Positions 31,001 to 43,000 of a DNA stretch of 64,000 bases are shown one piece after another. Position 1 is the first letter of the stretch. Each line of letters starts with the position of its first letter. Source of the DNA: Rhynchopus euleeides (taxonomy: Eukaryota; Euglenozoa; Diplonemea; Diplonemida; Diplonemidae); the NCBI GenBank assembly GCA_963210315.1, contig OY723270.1:1054001-1118000 (forward strand), given 5' to 3'. Made by a program: the position numbers and the translations under genes. Below the pieces are notes generated by a model. That model did no database searches. It was not told the DNA's origin and saw nothing but the letters and a program-made list of their open reading frames with translations.

Positions 31001-34000
31001 GGGACGCGTGCTGCGAGACGGCGTGCAAGGACCCGCGCTGCATCGACCCGAACCACAAGGCGGACTACGCGAAGCAGCTGGACGCGGCGCAGGCGAAGCT
31101 GCGGACGGAGGACGTGACGGTGTTCGGGATTGTGATGCGGCGGTTCAGCCAGCACACGTTCCAGGACGACAACGCGGAGGCGAAGCTGAAGCCGCTGGTG
31201 ACGCAGCCGGCGGACGAGCACTTCATGAACCTGATGCTGGACGAGATCCCGACGGAGGTGCTGCAGAAGCTGTGCGACCCGAACAGCAAGTTCGGGAAGC
31301 AGCTTGTGTCGAAGGCCCCGGGCTGCGACGGGTACCTGCAGGAGGGGGACTGCGTGGCGGACAAGGCGTGCGCGTGGGACGCGACGGGGCGGCCCGCCCC
31401 GTGCACGGAGTCTGTGTGCTACCCGCTGTGCACGGAGAAGGAGTGCAACGCGCAGGGGTCGTGCGCGTGGGACGGGAAGATGTGCGAGTACAAGCCGGGG
31501 TGCCAGAGCAAGAAGCAGGCGGACTGCGAGAAGGACACGACGTGCCTGTGGGACCCGGTGTGGGGGAAGGACGGGTGCGTGGACAACCCGTGCGTGGACA
31601 AGAAGGACGAGGGGGACTGCACGGGGGCGAGCGTGGACATGCCGCCGCCGTGCCAGACGCCTGCGGGGGACCCGGACTACTGCAAGCTGGACGTGTGCGA
31701 CTACCACAAGGCGGGGAAGACGTGCGCGGTGAAGAAGTGCCTCGAGGACGGGTCGAAGCGGTGCGCGGACAAGACGGAGTGCGAGTGGGTGGTGCCGGCG
31801 GGGACGCAGGCGCCGGCCGGCCCGCCGTCGACGCTGGTCAACTTCTGCGGGGAGAAGCGGTGCCTGCAGACGGCGCAGGCGGACTGCGAGAAGGACGCGG
31901 CGTGCAAGTGGGACGGGAAGGCGTGCGGGGAGACGGAGTGCGCGAAGATGCGGGTGCAGCAGGACTGCGAGAAGGATGACAAGTGCGTGTGGGACCCGAC
32001 GGCGGACCCGCAGACGTGCGTGCAGACGGAGTGCGCGCAGAAGTACTCGGCGCAGCCGGACTGCGACAAGGACGACAAGTGCATGTGGAACGGGAAGGAC
32101 ACGTGCGTGCCGAAGACGTGCGACAAGTACGGGGACAAGTGCGCGTGCGACGCGGACGCGGACTGCAAGTGGCACCACTCGCAGGGCGGGGCGACGTGCG
32201 TGGCGACGAACTTCGACGCGTGCCCGGACCTGGACGTGGCCTTCATCCTGGACGGGTCGGGGTCGATGCGGCGCTCCTTCGGGAGCCACCCGCACGGGTT
32301 CTTCGGGCTGATGGAGACGATGCGGGAGTGGATGAAGACGGTGCCGCTGACGGGGGACGACCACACGGTGGGGGCCAAGATCACGGCGAAGGGGAAGGGG
32401 TTCCGCATCACCTTCATCCAGTTCTCCATGAAGGACGCGAGGCCGGACCAGGACCACCCGATGGGGTGTGCTGTGGGGGCGTGCACGGACGGGCTGCTGT
32501 CCGGGCGGCGTGACGAGCTGCAGGGGGACATCGACTGGCACGAGGCGAACTACCAGGGGCAGTGGACGTACCTGCACGACGCGATGCAGGACGTGGCGGA
32601 CCACACCTTCCTCGCGACCCAGAGCCCGGCGTGGCGGAAGCACGTGGTGATTGTGATCGCGGACGGGGGGCTGACGGACATGGACGGGGACGCGTGCTGC
32701 GAGACGCGGTGCCAGGACCCGCGCTGCATCGACCCGAACTGGGCCGCGTCGGACCGGACGAAGCTGGACGCGGCGCAGGCGAAGCTGCGGGCGGAGGACG
32801 TGATGGTGCTCGGTGTGGTGATCCGGCGGTTCAGCAAGCACACGTTCCAGGACGACAACGCGGAGGTGAAGCTGACCCCGCTGGTGACGGCCCCGGCGGA
32901 CACCCACTTCATGAACGTGCAGCTGGACGAGCTGGCGGACAAGGTGCTGCTGAAGCTGTGCGACGCGTCGAGCACCTTCGGGCGCGTCCTCGTGGGCGGG
33001 GCCGGGTGCGGGCTGTACGAGAACGCGCAGGACTGCGGGCTGGACAAGGCGTGCATGTGGGACGCGGGGAAGCCGGCGCTGGAGGCGTGCGTGGAGTCCG
33101 CGTGCTACGCGAAGTCGTGCGACGAGGCGAAGTGCACGGCGGACAAGACGTGCCAGTGGGGCGCGACGGACAAGCTGTGCATGCCTGCGGAGACGTGCCG
33201 GGACAAGAAGCAGGCGGACTGCGAGAAGGACACGACGTGCCTGTGGGACCCGGTGTGGGGGAAGGACGGGTGCGTGGACAACCCGTGCGTGGACAAGAAG
33301 GACGAGGCGTCGTGCGCGGGGACGAGCGTGACGATGCCGGCGCCGTGCACGCCGCCCGCGTCGGACCCGGACTACTGCACGCTGGACGTGTGCGTGTTCC
33401 TGAAGGACAAGACGTGCGCGGTGACGAAGTGCCTCGAGGACGGGTCGAAGCGGTGCGCGGACAAGACGGACTGCCAGTGGGTGCCGACGGTGACGCCGGT
33501 GCCGGCCGGCCCGCCGTCGACGCTGGTCGGGTTCTGCGGGGAGAAGCGGTGCCTGCACACGGCGCAGGCGGACTGCGAGAAGGACGCGGCGTGCAACTGG
33601 GACGGGAAGGCGTGCGTGACGGACGAGTGCGCGCTGCTGGGGGACGAGAAGACGTGTGACCACAACAAGAAGTGCCACTGGACGGGGCCGGCGGCCGGGT
33701 GCACGAAGACGGAGTGCGCGGTGCACAGCGGGACGGACGTGTGCACCGCGGACGCGAAGTGCATGTGGGACGGGAAGGACGGGCCGTGCGTGCCGAAGAC
33801 GTGCGAGAAGCACCAGGGGCGGTGCGACTGCCAGAACGACCCGGACTGCGCGTGGCACCACGACCCGACGCGGTCGTACTGCACGGGGACCAGCTTCAAC
33901 GAGTGCGAGGACCTGGACATCGCCTTCATCATCGACGGGTCGGGGTCGATGCGGCGCTCCTTCGGGAGCCACCCGCACGGGTTCTTCGGGATGGTGGAGA

Positions 34001-37000
34001 TGCTGCGGGAGTGGGTGAAGGCGGTGCCGCTGACGGGGCACGACCACAAGGTCGGGGGGGCGATCCCGCAGAACACCCCCGGGCTGCGCCTCACCTTCGT
34101 CCAGTTCTCCATGGCGGACGCGAGGCCGGACCAGGACCACCCGATGGGGTGTGCTGTGGGGCAGTGCACGGACGGGCTGCTGTCCGGGAACCGGGAGGAG
34201 CTGTTCGGGGACCTGGACTGGCACGAGGCGAACTACCAGGCGCAGTGGACGTACCTGCACGACGCGCTGAACGACGTGGCGGACCACACCTTCCTCCCGA
34301 CCCAGAGCCCGGCGTGGCGGAAGCACGTGGTGATGATTGTGGCGGACGGGGGGCTGACGGACTACGACGGGGACGCGTGCACGAACGGGTGCGGGCGCGG
34401 GGGGGACCGGAACTGGCAGCCGCGCTACCACACGTCCCTGCTGGAGGGGCAGGCGAAGCTGCGTGACGAGGACGTGACGGTGTTCGGGATTGTGATCCGC
34501 CGGTTCAGCCAGCACTCGTTCCAGGACGAGAACGCGGAGGTGAAGCTGAAGCCGCTGATCAGCGACCCGCGCGACGACCACTTCATCAACGTGGAGCTGG
34601 ACAGGATGAAGGTGGACGTGCTGGACTCGCTGTGCGACGCGAACAGCAAGTTCGGGAAGTACCTGGTGCGCCCCGCGGCGGCGACGTGCGCGGACCTGAA
34701 GGAGCAGGGCGGGTGCGAGGGGAACAGCGGGTGCGTGTGGGACGCGGCGGGGAAGGCGTGCGCGAAGTCGGTGTGCTACGACCTGTGCACGAAGGACACG
34801 TGCGACACGAACGTGCGGTGCGCGTGGAACGCGACGGGGTCGGACTGCCGGGAGCTGGCGCCGACGGAGGCGCCGGCAACGGGGGCGCCTGCGACGCTGG
34901 CGCCGGAGACCGCGGTGCCCGTGACGGATGCGCCGGCGACGGGGGCGCCCGGGACGCCGGCACCCGCAACCCCGGGGCCGCCGACAGAGGCGCCGGGGAC
35001 GGATGCGCCGGCGACGGACGCGCCGGCGCCGGCGCCGACGCCGGTGCCGGCGGTGGACGAGTGCCAGAAGCCGGATGTGGGGAAGGTGTGCGCGGACGCG
35101 GGGCAGACGTGCGCCGACCCGGACACGAAGAAGGACGGGGACTGGAAGTGCGTGTGCCAGCCGCCGAGCAAGAACGCTGCGGTGGGGAAGGCTGCGGCGG
35201 ACTGCAACGTGGACGAGTGCAGCCTGCACAGCGCGACGTGCACGGGTGTGGGGCAGACGTGCGTGGACGACGACAAGGCGAAGACGGACACGTGGCGGTG
35301 CGAGTGCGTGCCGCCGCAGACGGGGGCGCCGGGGCAGGCGCAGCCGGCGGTGTGCAAGGACCCGCCGGGCGACTGCGAGGCGCACGGGGCGGTGTGCCAC
35401 TCTGCGGGGCAGGCGTGCACGACGGGGGCGGCGGACAAGGACGGGAAGGTTGAGTGCACGTGCATCCCGCCGGCGAAGGCGAAGGCGGGGGGTGCGCCGC
35501 CGGCCGCGAACACGCCGGCGGAGTGCGTGCTGGACGAGTGCGTGGAGGTGTGCCCGACGTGCGCGAAGACGGCGGCGGCGGGGCAGGGGGTGTGCGAGGC
35601 GGCGGGGCAGGAGTGCGAGGACCTGGACACGAGCCCGGGGAGCACGCGCGACTGGCGGTGCAAGTGCAAGCCCCCGCAGACGGGGACGCAGACGATGGCG
35701 GCCGCGGAGTGCGAGCTGGACGAGTGCAAGGCGGTGTGCCCGACGTGCGCGGACAAGGACGGGAAGAACGGGAACGCGTGCGAGAAGGCGGGGCAGGCGT
35801 GTGTGGAGAAGAGCGTGACGGTGGTGAGCGACTGGGAGTGCCACTGCGTGGACCCGAAGGTGGGGACGGCGGTGGCGGCGGTGGCGGTGTGCGAGGAGGA
35901 CGAGTGCCGGACGCGCGGGCAGGTGTGCGTGGCGGCGGGGCAGACGTGCGCGGACAAGGACACGAAGAAGGGGGGGTCGTGGGAGTGCCAGTGCCCCCCG
36001 CCGTCGGCGACAACGGCCGTCGGGGCGGCCGCGGTGTGCGAGGAGGACGAGTGCACGGACCCGGAGGTGCGGAAGGTGTGCGAGGGGGCGGGGCAGACGT
36101 GCGTCGACCCGGACAGCACCGGGAAGGGGAACTGGGAGTGCCGCTGCAAGGCGCCGGGGCACGGGAGCGCGGTGCGGCACGCGGTGGCGGAGTGCGCGCT
36201 GGACGAGTGCGTGGAGGTGTGCCCGACGTGCGCGGACAAGGACGGGAAGACCGGGAACGCGTGCACGCAGGCGGGGCAGATCTGCGAGGACCCGCTGCCG
36301 ACGCACACGAACCTGAACGACTGGCTGTGCAAGTGCCCGCCCCCGAGCACGAAGTCGTCCGTGACGTCGGTGGTGCCGGAGTGCACGGACGGGAAGGACG
36401 AGTGTGTGGAGCCGAGCGACGCGGTGCTGTGCCGGCACGCCCCGCGGTACTCGGAGGAGGGGTGCCTGTGCATGTGCGGGTGGACTGCGAAGTTCACCAG
36501 CACCGACCCGAACTTCGTGCAGCCGACGGGGCCCGGGACGGATGGGAGCCCGTGCGAGGGGGGGTGCTGCAACCCGACGAAGGACCGGTCGGACTGGTGC
36601 TACGTGGACATGAACTCGGACTACAACAGGAACAAGACGCAGTGCCTGGGGGGTGGCGGGTCGTTGAAGCACTTCTGCGTGCCTGCGGGGCAGGTGCCGG
36701 CGGACGGGGGTGTGCCGCCGCGGGCGGGGATCCCGGGGGTGCCGAACGGGCAGAACAACGTGTGCACAGACAAGGGGCAGAAGTGCGTGGACCCGGACAT
36801 GAAGACGGGGAACGACTGGTGGTGCGAGTGCGTCCTGCCGCAGACGGGGCCGAAGGGGGCGCAGCAGCCGGCGGTGTGCGAGAAGGACGAGTGCGTGTCG
36901 CACGGGGCGGTGTGCACGCAGGCGGGGCAGAAGTGCGTGGACAAGGACAAGGCGGTGGACAACGACTGGGCGTGCGAGTGCCTGACGGGGGCGGCGGCGA

Positions 37001-40000
37001 ACCCGCAGACGGGCGGGGTGGCGGAGTGCGAGCTGGACGAGTGTGTGGAGCTGTGCCCGACGTGCGCGGCGGAGAAGAAGAACGGGACGATGACGGACGC
37101 GTGCGCGGAGGCGGGGCAGACGTGCCTCGACCCGGTCAAGACGACGAAGAGCCTGCGGGACTGGACGTGCACGTGCCCGGCGCCCGGGAAGGGGCAGGCG
37201 GTGGCGCAGCCGGCGGCGGCGTGCGTGCTGGACGAGTGCGTGGAGGCGTGCCCGACGTGCGCGGGGAAGACGTGCAGCGACGCGCAGCAGACGTGCGAGG
37301 ACCCGGACAAGTCTGTGGCGGGGACGAACAACTGGCGGTGCGTGTGCGCGCCGCCGTCGCGCACGACGGCGGTGGCGAACGCCGCGGTGTGCGAGGAGGA
37401 CGAGTGTGAGGGGCGGGCATGCGTGCTGGGGCAGGTGTGCTACGACCCGAACCTGCTGCAGGCGGGGGACTGGCGGTGCGAGTGCGTGTCCCCGGCGACG
37501 GGGTCGGCGGTGATGGGGAACGCGACGTGCGAGGAGGACGAGTGCAAGGCGCACGGGGAGGAGTGCCTGAACGCGGGGCAGACGTGCGAGGACCCGGACA
37601 AGATGAAGCACGACAACTGGATCTGCCGCTGCATCGCGCCCGACCGGGGTGTGCCGGGGGTGCGGCAGCCGGCGGAGTGCACGCCGCCGGAGGAGTGCGC
37701 CGACAACTTCGTGTGCAGCGGGGTGGGGCAGCACTGCGAGGACCCGAGCGCGGCCGTGGGTGACTGGGAGTGCCACTGCATTGCCCCGTACACCGGGACG
37801 GCGGCGCAGGGGAAGGCGGCGGACTGCACGATCGACGAGTGCGCGGCGGTGTGCCCGAGCTGCGCGAAGGCGACGCAGGGGACGACGGCGGTGTGCGAGC
37901 TGCACGGGCAGGAGTGCACGGACCCGGACAAGACGCGCCTCGGGGACTGGCAGTGCGCGTGCAAGGCGCCTGCGGTGGGGAGCCCGGCCGTGGGCGGGGC
38001 GGCCAAGTGCGAGCTGGACGAGTGCGTGGCGGCGTGCCCGACGTGCGCGGGGAAGACGTGCAGCGACGCGCAGCAGACGTGCGAGGACATGAGCAAGAAC
38101 CCGAAGCACGTGCGCGACTGGGTGTGCAAGTGCGCCCCGCCCAGCACGAACACGAAGACGGCGGCGGCTGTGGGGACGTGCCTGGTGGACGAGTGCGCGT
38201 CCGCGGGGGGCGGGAACGCCGGGGTGTGCGGGGCGGCCAACCAGACGTGCATGGACCCGGACCCGACGACGGAGGGGGACTGGGAGTGCGTGTGCCCGCC
38301 GCCGGCGAGCGGGCTGGGCAAGGGGGCGGCCGCGGAGGCGTGCGTGCTGAACGAGTGCACGGTGGTGTGCGCGACGTGCGCCGACAAGGACGGGAGCGGG
38401 GACGCGTGCGCCAAGGTGGGGCAGCGGTGCGTCGACGCGGACCACACGAGCGCGGGTGACTGGTACTGCGAGTGCACGGAGGGGACCGGGGTGAGCGTCG
38501 GGAGCGCCGTCCCGGTGTGCGTGCTGGACGAGTGCCGGGAGCAGTGCCCGACGTGCGCGGACACGGGGGGCGGGAACGTGTGCGTGAAGGAGGGGCAGAC
38601 GTGCGAGGACGTGAACACGGACGCGCGGTCGACGGGGGACTGGTACTGCCGGTGCCCGCCGCCGCTGCAGGAGCGGCGGGCGAAGGCGGCGCTCGTGGTG
38701 TGCAGCGCGGACGAGTGCGTGGAGGCTGTGAACGGGACGGTGAACGGGGCTGTGTGTGTGCAGCACGGGCAGCTGTGCCACGACTCGCACGTGGACACCC
38801 TGCACGACTTCGACTGCGTGTGCCCGCCGCCGCAGCACGGGACGCACACGGGGTCCCCTGCGTCGTGCACGAAGGACGAGTGCGTGATCCACGGGGACGT
38901 GTGCACGAAGGCGGGGCAGACGTGCCTGGACCCGGACACGGGGGTGGACAACGACTGGGAGTGCGTGTGCCCGGCGCCGAGCACGACGACGCGGCTGGTG
39001 GGGGCGGCGGACTGCCTGGTGGACGAGTGTGACGGGAACCGGCACACGTGCGAGGGGGCCAGCCCGCCGCAGGCGTGCGTGGACACGAACCGGACGCAGG
39101 CGGGGGACTGGGAGTGCGTGTGCCAGGCGCCGGCGTCCGGGCGGGCGGTGGCGGGGGCGGTGGGGACGTGCGCGCTGGACGAGTGCGAGGAGACGTGCGC
39201 GACGTGCGAGAAGGAGGTGTGCCGGGCGGCGGGGCAGACGTGCGTGGACGCGAACCCGTCGCTGGGCAGCCTGAACGACTGGGTGTGCAAGTGCCCGCCC
39301 CCGAGCACGATGAGCGCGGCGGCGAACGTGGCGGAGTGCCCGGTGGACGAGTGCACGGTGCACGCGCACGTGTGCCAGGCGCAGCACCAGCGGTGCGTGG
39401 ACCCGGACCACGGGGCGTCGAGCCTGGGGGACTGGCGGTGCGAGTGCGTGGCGCCGGCGACGGGGCGGGCCATCGCGCAGGCCGCGAGCTGTGCGGTGGA
39501 CGAGTGCAAGACGCACGGGCACGTGTGCACGGGGCACGGGCAGACGTGCGTGGACACGGACAAGGCCTCCGGGTCGACCGGGAACTGGGAGTGCCGGTGC
39601 GTGGCGCCGGCGACGCAGACGGGGGTGGCGGGGCCGGCGGCGTGCTCGCACGTGGGGGAGTGCGAGGACCCGGTGAATGCGGGGGTGTGCGAGTCGCGGG
39701 GGCAGGTGTGCGAGGACCCGGACGCGGCGGCGCTGGGGGACTGGCGGTGCGTGTGCACCCCGCCGAGCCGCGGGGTGCCGGCGGCGGGGGCTGCGGCGAA
39801 GTGCGTGCTCGACGAGTGCGCGGAGATCTGCTCCACGTGCGCGCAGGACACGTGCACGGAGGCAAACCAGCTGTGCGTGGACGAGAACAAGGACCCTGTG
39901 ACGGGGCTGAACTCGTGGGAGTGCCGGTGCATCGCCCCGTCCTCGGGGGCGCAGGTGGGGGCGGCCGCGCAGTGCACGGTGAACGAGTGCGAGCTGCACG

Positions 40001-43000
40001 GGTCGACGTGCACGTCCGCGGAGCAGGACTGCGTGGACCCGGACAACGCGGCCCTGGGGGACTGGCGGTGCGAGTGCCGGGCGCCGAGCGTGGGGAAGGG
40101 GACGGCGGCGGCGGCAAAGTGCCAGACGGACGAGTGCGGGTTCCACGAGAAGACGTGCGCGGACGCGGGGCAGGTGTGCTACGACCCGGACCGGTCGTCG
40201 CTGTCGCTGGGGGACTGGACGTGCACGTGCGCGGCGCCGTGGAACGGGACGGCCGTGGCGCAGCCGGCGGCGTGCACGGTGGACGAGTGCACGCTGTACG
40301 GGCACGTGTGCACGTCGGTGGGGCAGACGTGCGAGGACAAGGAGGTGGGGCTGAAGGGGTTCTGGAAGTGCGCGTGCCCGCCGCCGAACCAGAAGGTGGC
40401 GCGCGAGGGGGGCCCCGCGGCGTGCGTGGTTGACGAGTGCGAGGGGCCCGGGGCGGTGTGCGGGCAGAGCGGGCAGACGTGCGAGGACCTGGACACGCGC
40501 GCGGAGTCGTCCGGGGACTGGACGTGCACGTGCCCGCCGCCGAGCAACCGGACGGCGCGTGCGCACACGGCGGTGTGCGAGGTGGACGAGTGCGCGGACC
40601 CGGTGAAGGCGGGGGTGTGCAGCGCGGCCGGGCAGCGGTGTGTGGACGCGAACTGGGAGGTGGCGGACGACTGGGAGTGCCACTGCGTGTCTGAGGCGGG
40701 GGCGACGGGGTCGGCGAAGGGGCAGGCCGCGGTGTGCCTGGTGGACGAGTGCCGGGCGCACAGGGCGGTGTGCCAGGCCGAGGGGCAGTCGTGCCTCGAC
40801 ACGGACAAGGCGGAGCTGGGGACGTGGGAGTGCCACTGCGCGCACGCGGGGATGACGGGGGTGTTGGCCGTGGGCGGCCCTGCGGCGTGCAACCCGCCGA
40901 GCAGCGAGTGCAAGATCGACCGGGTGCGCGCGGTGTGCACGGCGGCGAAGCAGGCGTGCTACGACGGGAACCTGGCGGGGAGCAACGACTGGGAGTGCGA
41001 GTGCGTGGCGCCTGCGACGGGGGCGGCGCGCAAGGGGGCACCCACGGTGTGCGTGCTGGACGAGTGCGCGCACGCGTGCCCGACGTGCTCGAACGGGGTG
41101 TGCAAGGGGGCGGGGCAGACGTGCGTGGACGTGAACACGGACGCGGGGTCGCTGGGCGACTGGCAGTGCGTGTGCGCCGGGGACGCGAAGGGGGCTGCGA
41201 CGGCGGCGGTGGCAAACTGCACGCTCGACGAGTGCGCGAAGGTGTGCGCGGACTGCCCGGGGACGACGTGCTCGCGCGCGGGGACGGTGTGCGCCGACAC
41301 GAACACGGACGCCCGCTCCCTGGGGGACTGGGAGTGCGTGTGCCGGGCCCCGGCGACGGGGCGGGCCACGCAGGCGGTGCCGGCGTGCACGGTCGACGAG
41401 TGCACGGTGGTGGGGCACGAGTGCGGGGCGGGGCAGACGTGCTCGGACCCGAACAAGCTGGCGTCGGCGCAGGGGGACTGGGAGTGCCTGTGCCCGCTGC
41501 CGTCGGCCGGGCGGGCGGTGGCGTCCCCGGCGGTGTGCATCGAGAACGAGTGCAACGTGGACGGGAACTTCCACACGTGCGAGGGGGCGGGGCAGGTGTG
41601 CATCGACCCGAACCCGACGCCGGGGAGCAAGGGGGACTGGGAGTGCTATGGGCCGATCTCGGCAGTGCTGGGCCGGCTACGGGCCGATCTCGGCCGTACT
41701 GGGCCGGACATGGGCCGATCTCGCCCGTACTGGGCCGGCTATGGGCCGATCTCGGCAGTGCTGGGCCGTACATGGGCCGATCTCGGCAGTGCTGGGCCGG
41801 CTATGGGCCGATCTCGCCCGTACTGGGCCGGCTATGGGCCGATCTCGGCAGTGCTGGGACGGCTATGGGCCGATCTCGCCCGTACTGGGCCGGCTACGGG
41901 CCGATCTCGGCCGTACTGGGCCGGACATGGGCCGATCTCGCCCGTACTGGGCCGGCTATGGGCCGATCTCGGCAGTGCTGGGCCGGCTATGGGCCGATCT
42001 CGCCCGTACTGGGCCGGCTATGGGCCGATCTCGGCAGTGCTGGGACGGCTATGGGCCGATCTCGCCCGTACTGGGCCGGCTATGGGCCGATCTCGGCAGT
42101 GCTGGGCCGGCTACGGGCCGATCTCGGCCGTACTGGGCCGGACATGGGCCGATCTCGCCCGTACTGGGCCGGCTATGGGCCGATCTCGGCAGTGCTGGGC
42201 CGGCTACGGGCCGATCTCGGCCGTACTGGGCCGGACATGGGCCGATCTCGCCCGTACTGGGCCGGCTATGGGCCGATCTCGGCAGTGCTGGGCCGGCTAT
42301 GGGCCGATCTCGCCCGTACTGGGCCGGCTATGGGCCGATCTCGGCAGTGCTGGGCCGGCTATGGGCCGATCTCGCCCGTACTGGGCCGGCTATGGGCCGA
42401 TCTCGGCAGTGCTGGGACGGCTATGGGCCGATCTCGCCCGTACTGGGCCGGCTATGGGCCGATCTCGGCAGTGCTGGGCCGGCTACGGGCCGATCTCGGC
42501 CGTACTGGGCCGGACATGGGCCGATCTCGCCCGTACTGGGCCGGCTATGGGCCGATCTCGGCAGTGCTGGGCCGGCTACGGGCCGATCTCGGCCGTACTG
42601 GGCCGGACATGGGCCGATCTCGCCCGTACTGGGCCGGCTATGGGCCGATCTCGGCAGTGCTGGGCCGGCTATGGGCCGATCTCGCCCGTACTGGGCCGGC
42701 TATGGGCCGATCTCGGCAGTGCTGGGCCGGCTATGGGCCGATCTCGCCCGTACTGGGCCGGCTATGGGCCGATCTCGGCAGTGCTGGGACGGCTATGGGC
42801 CGATCTCGCCCGTACTGGGCCGGCTATGGGCCGATCTCGGCAGTGCTGGGCCGGCTACGGGCCGATCTCGGCCGTACTGGGCCGGACATGGGCCGATCTC
42901 GCCCGTACTGGGCCGGCTATGGGCCGATCTCGGCAGTGCTGGGCCGGCTATGGGCCGATCTCGCCCGTACTGGGCCGGCTATGGGCCGATCTCGGCAGTG

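Noticed and set aside
34776..36572. Long minus-strand frames within the giant gene (for example about 600 codons at 34776-36572)
   Set aside because: Shadow frames produced by biased codons; the + strand has regular Cys spacing.
27799..41574. A 4,591-codon open frame on the minus strand opposite the giant gene
   Set aside because: It is the mirror of a very GC-rich coding sequence whose third positions are nearly all G or C, which removes stops on the other strand. It is rich in R, H, P and L with no domains, while the + strand frame has a signal peptide and repeated VWA and Cys modules.
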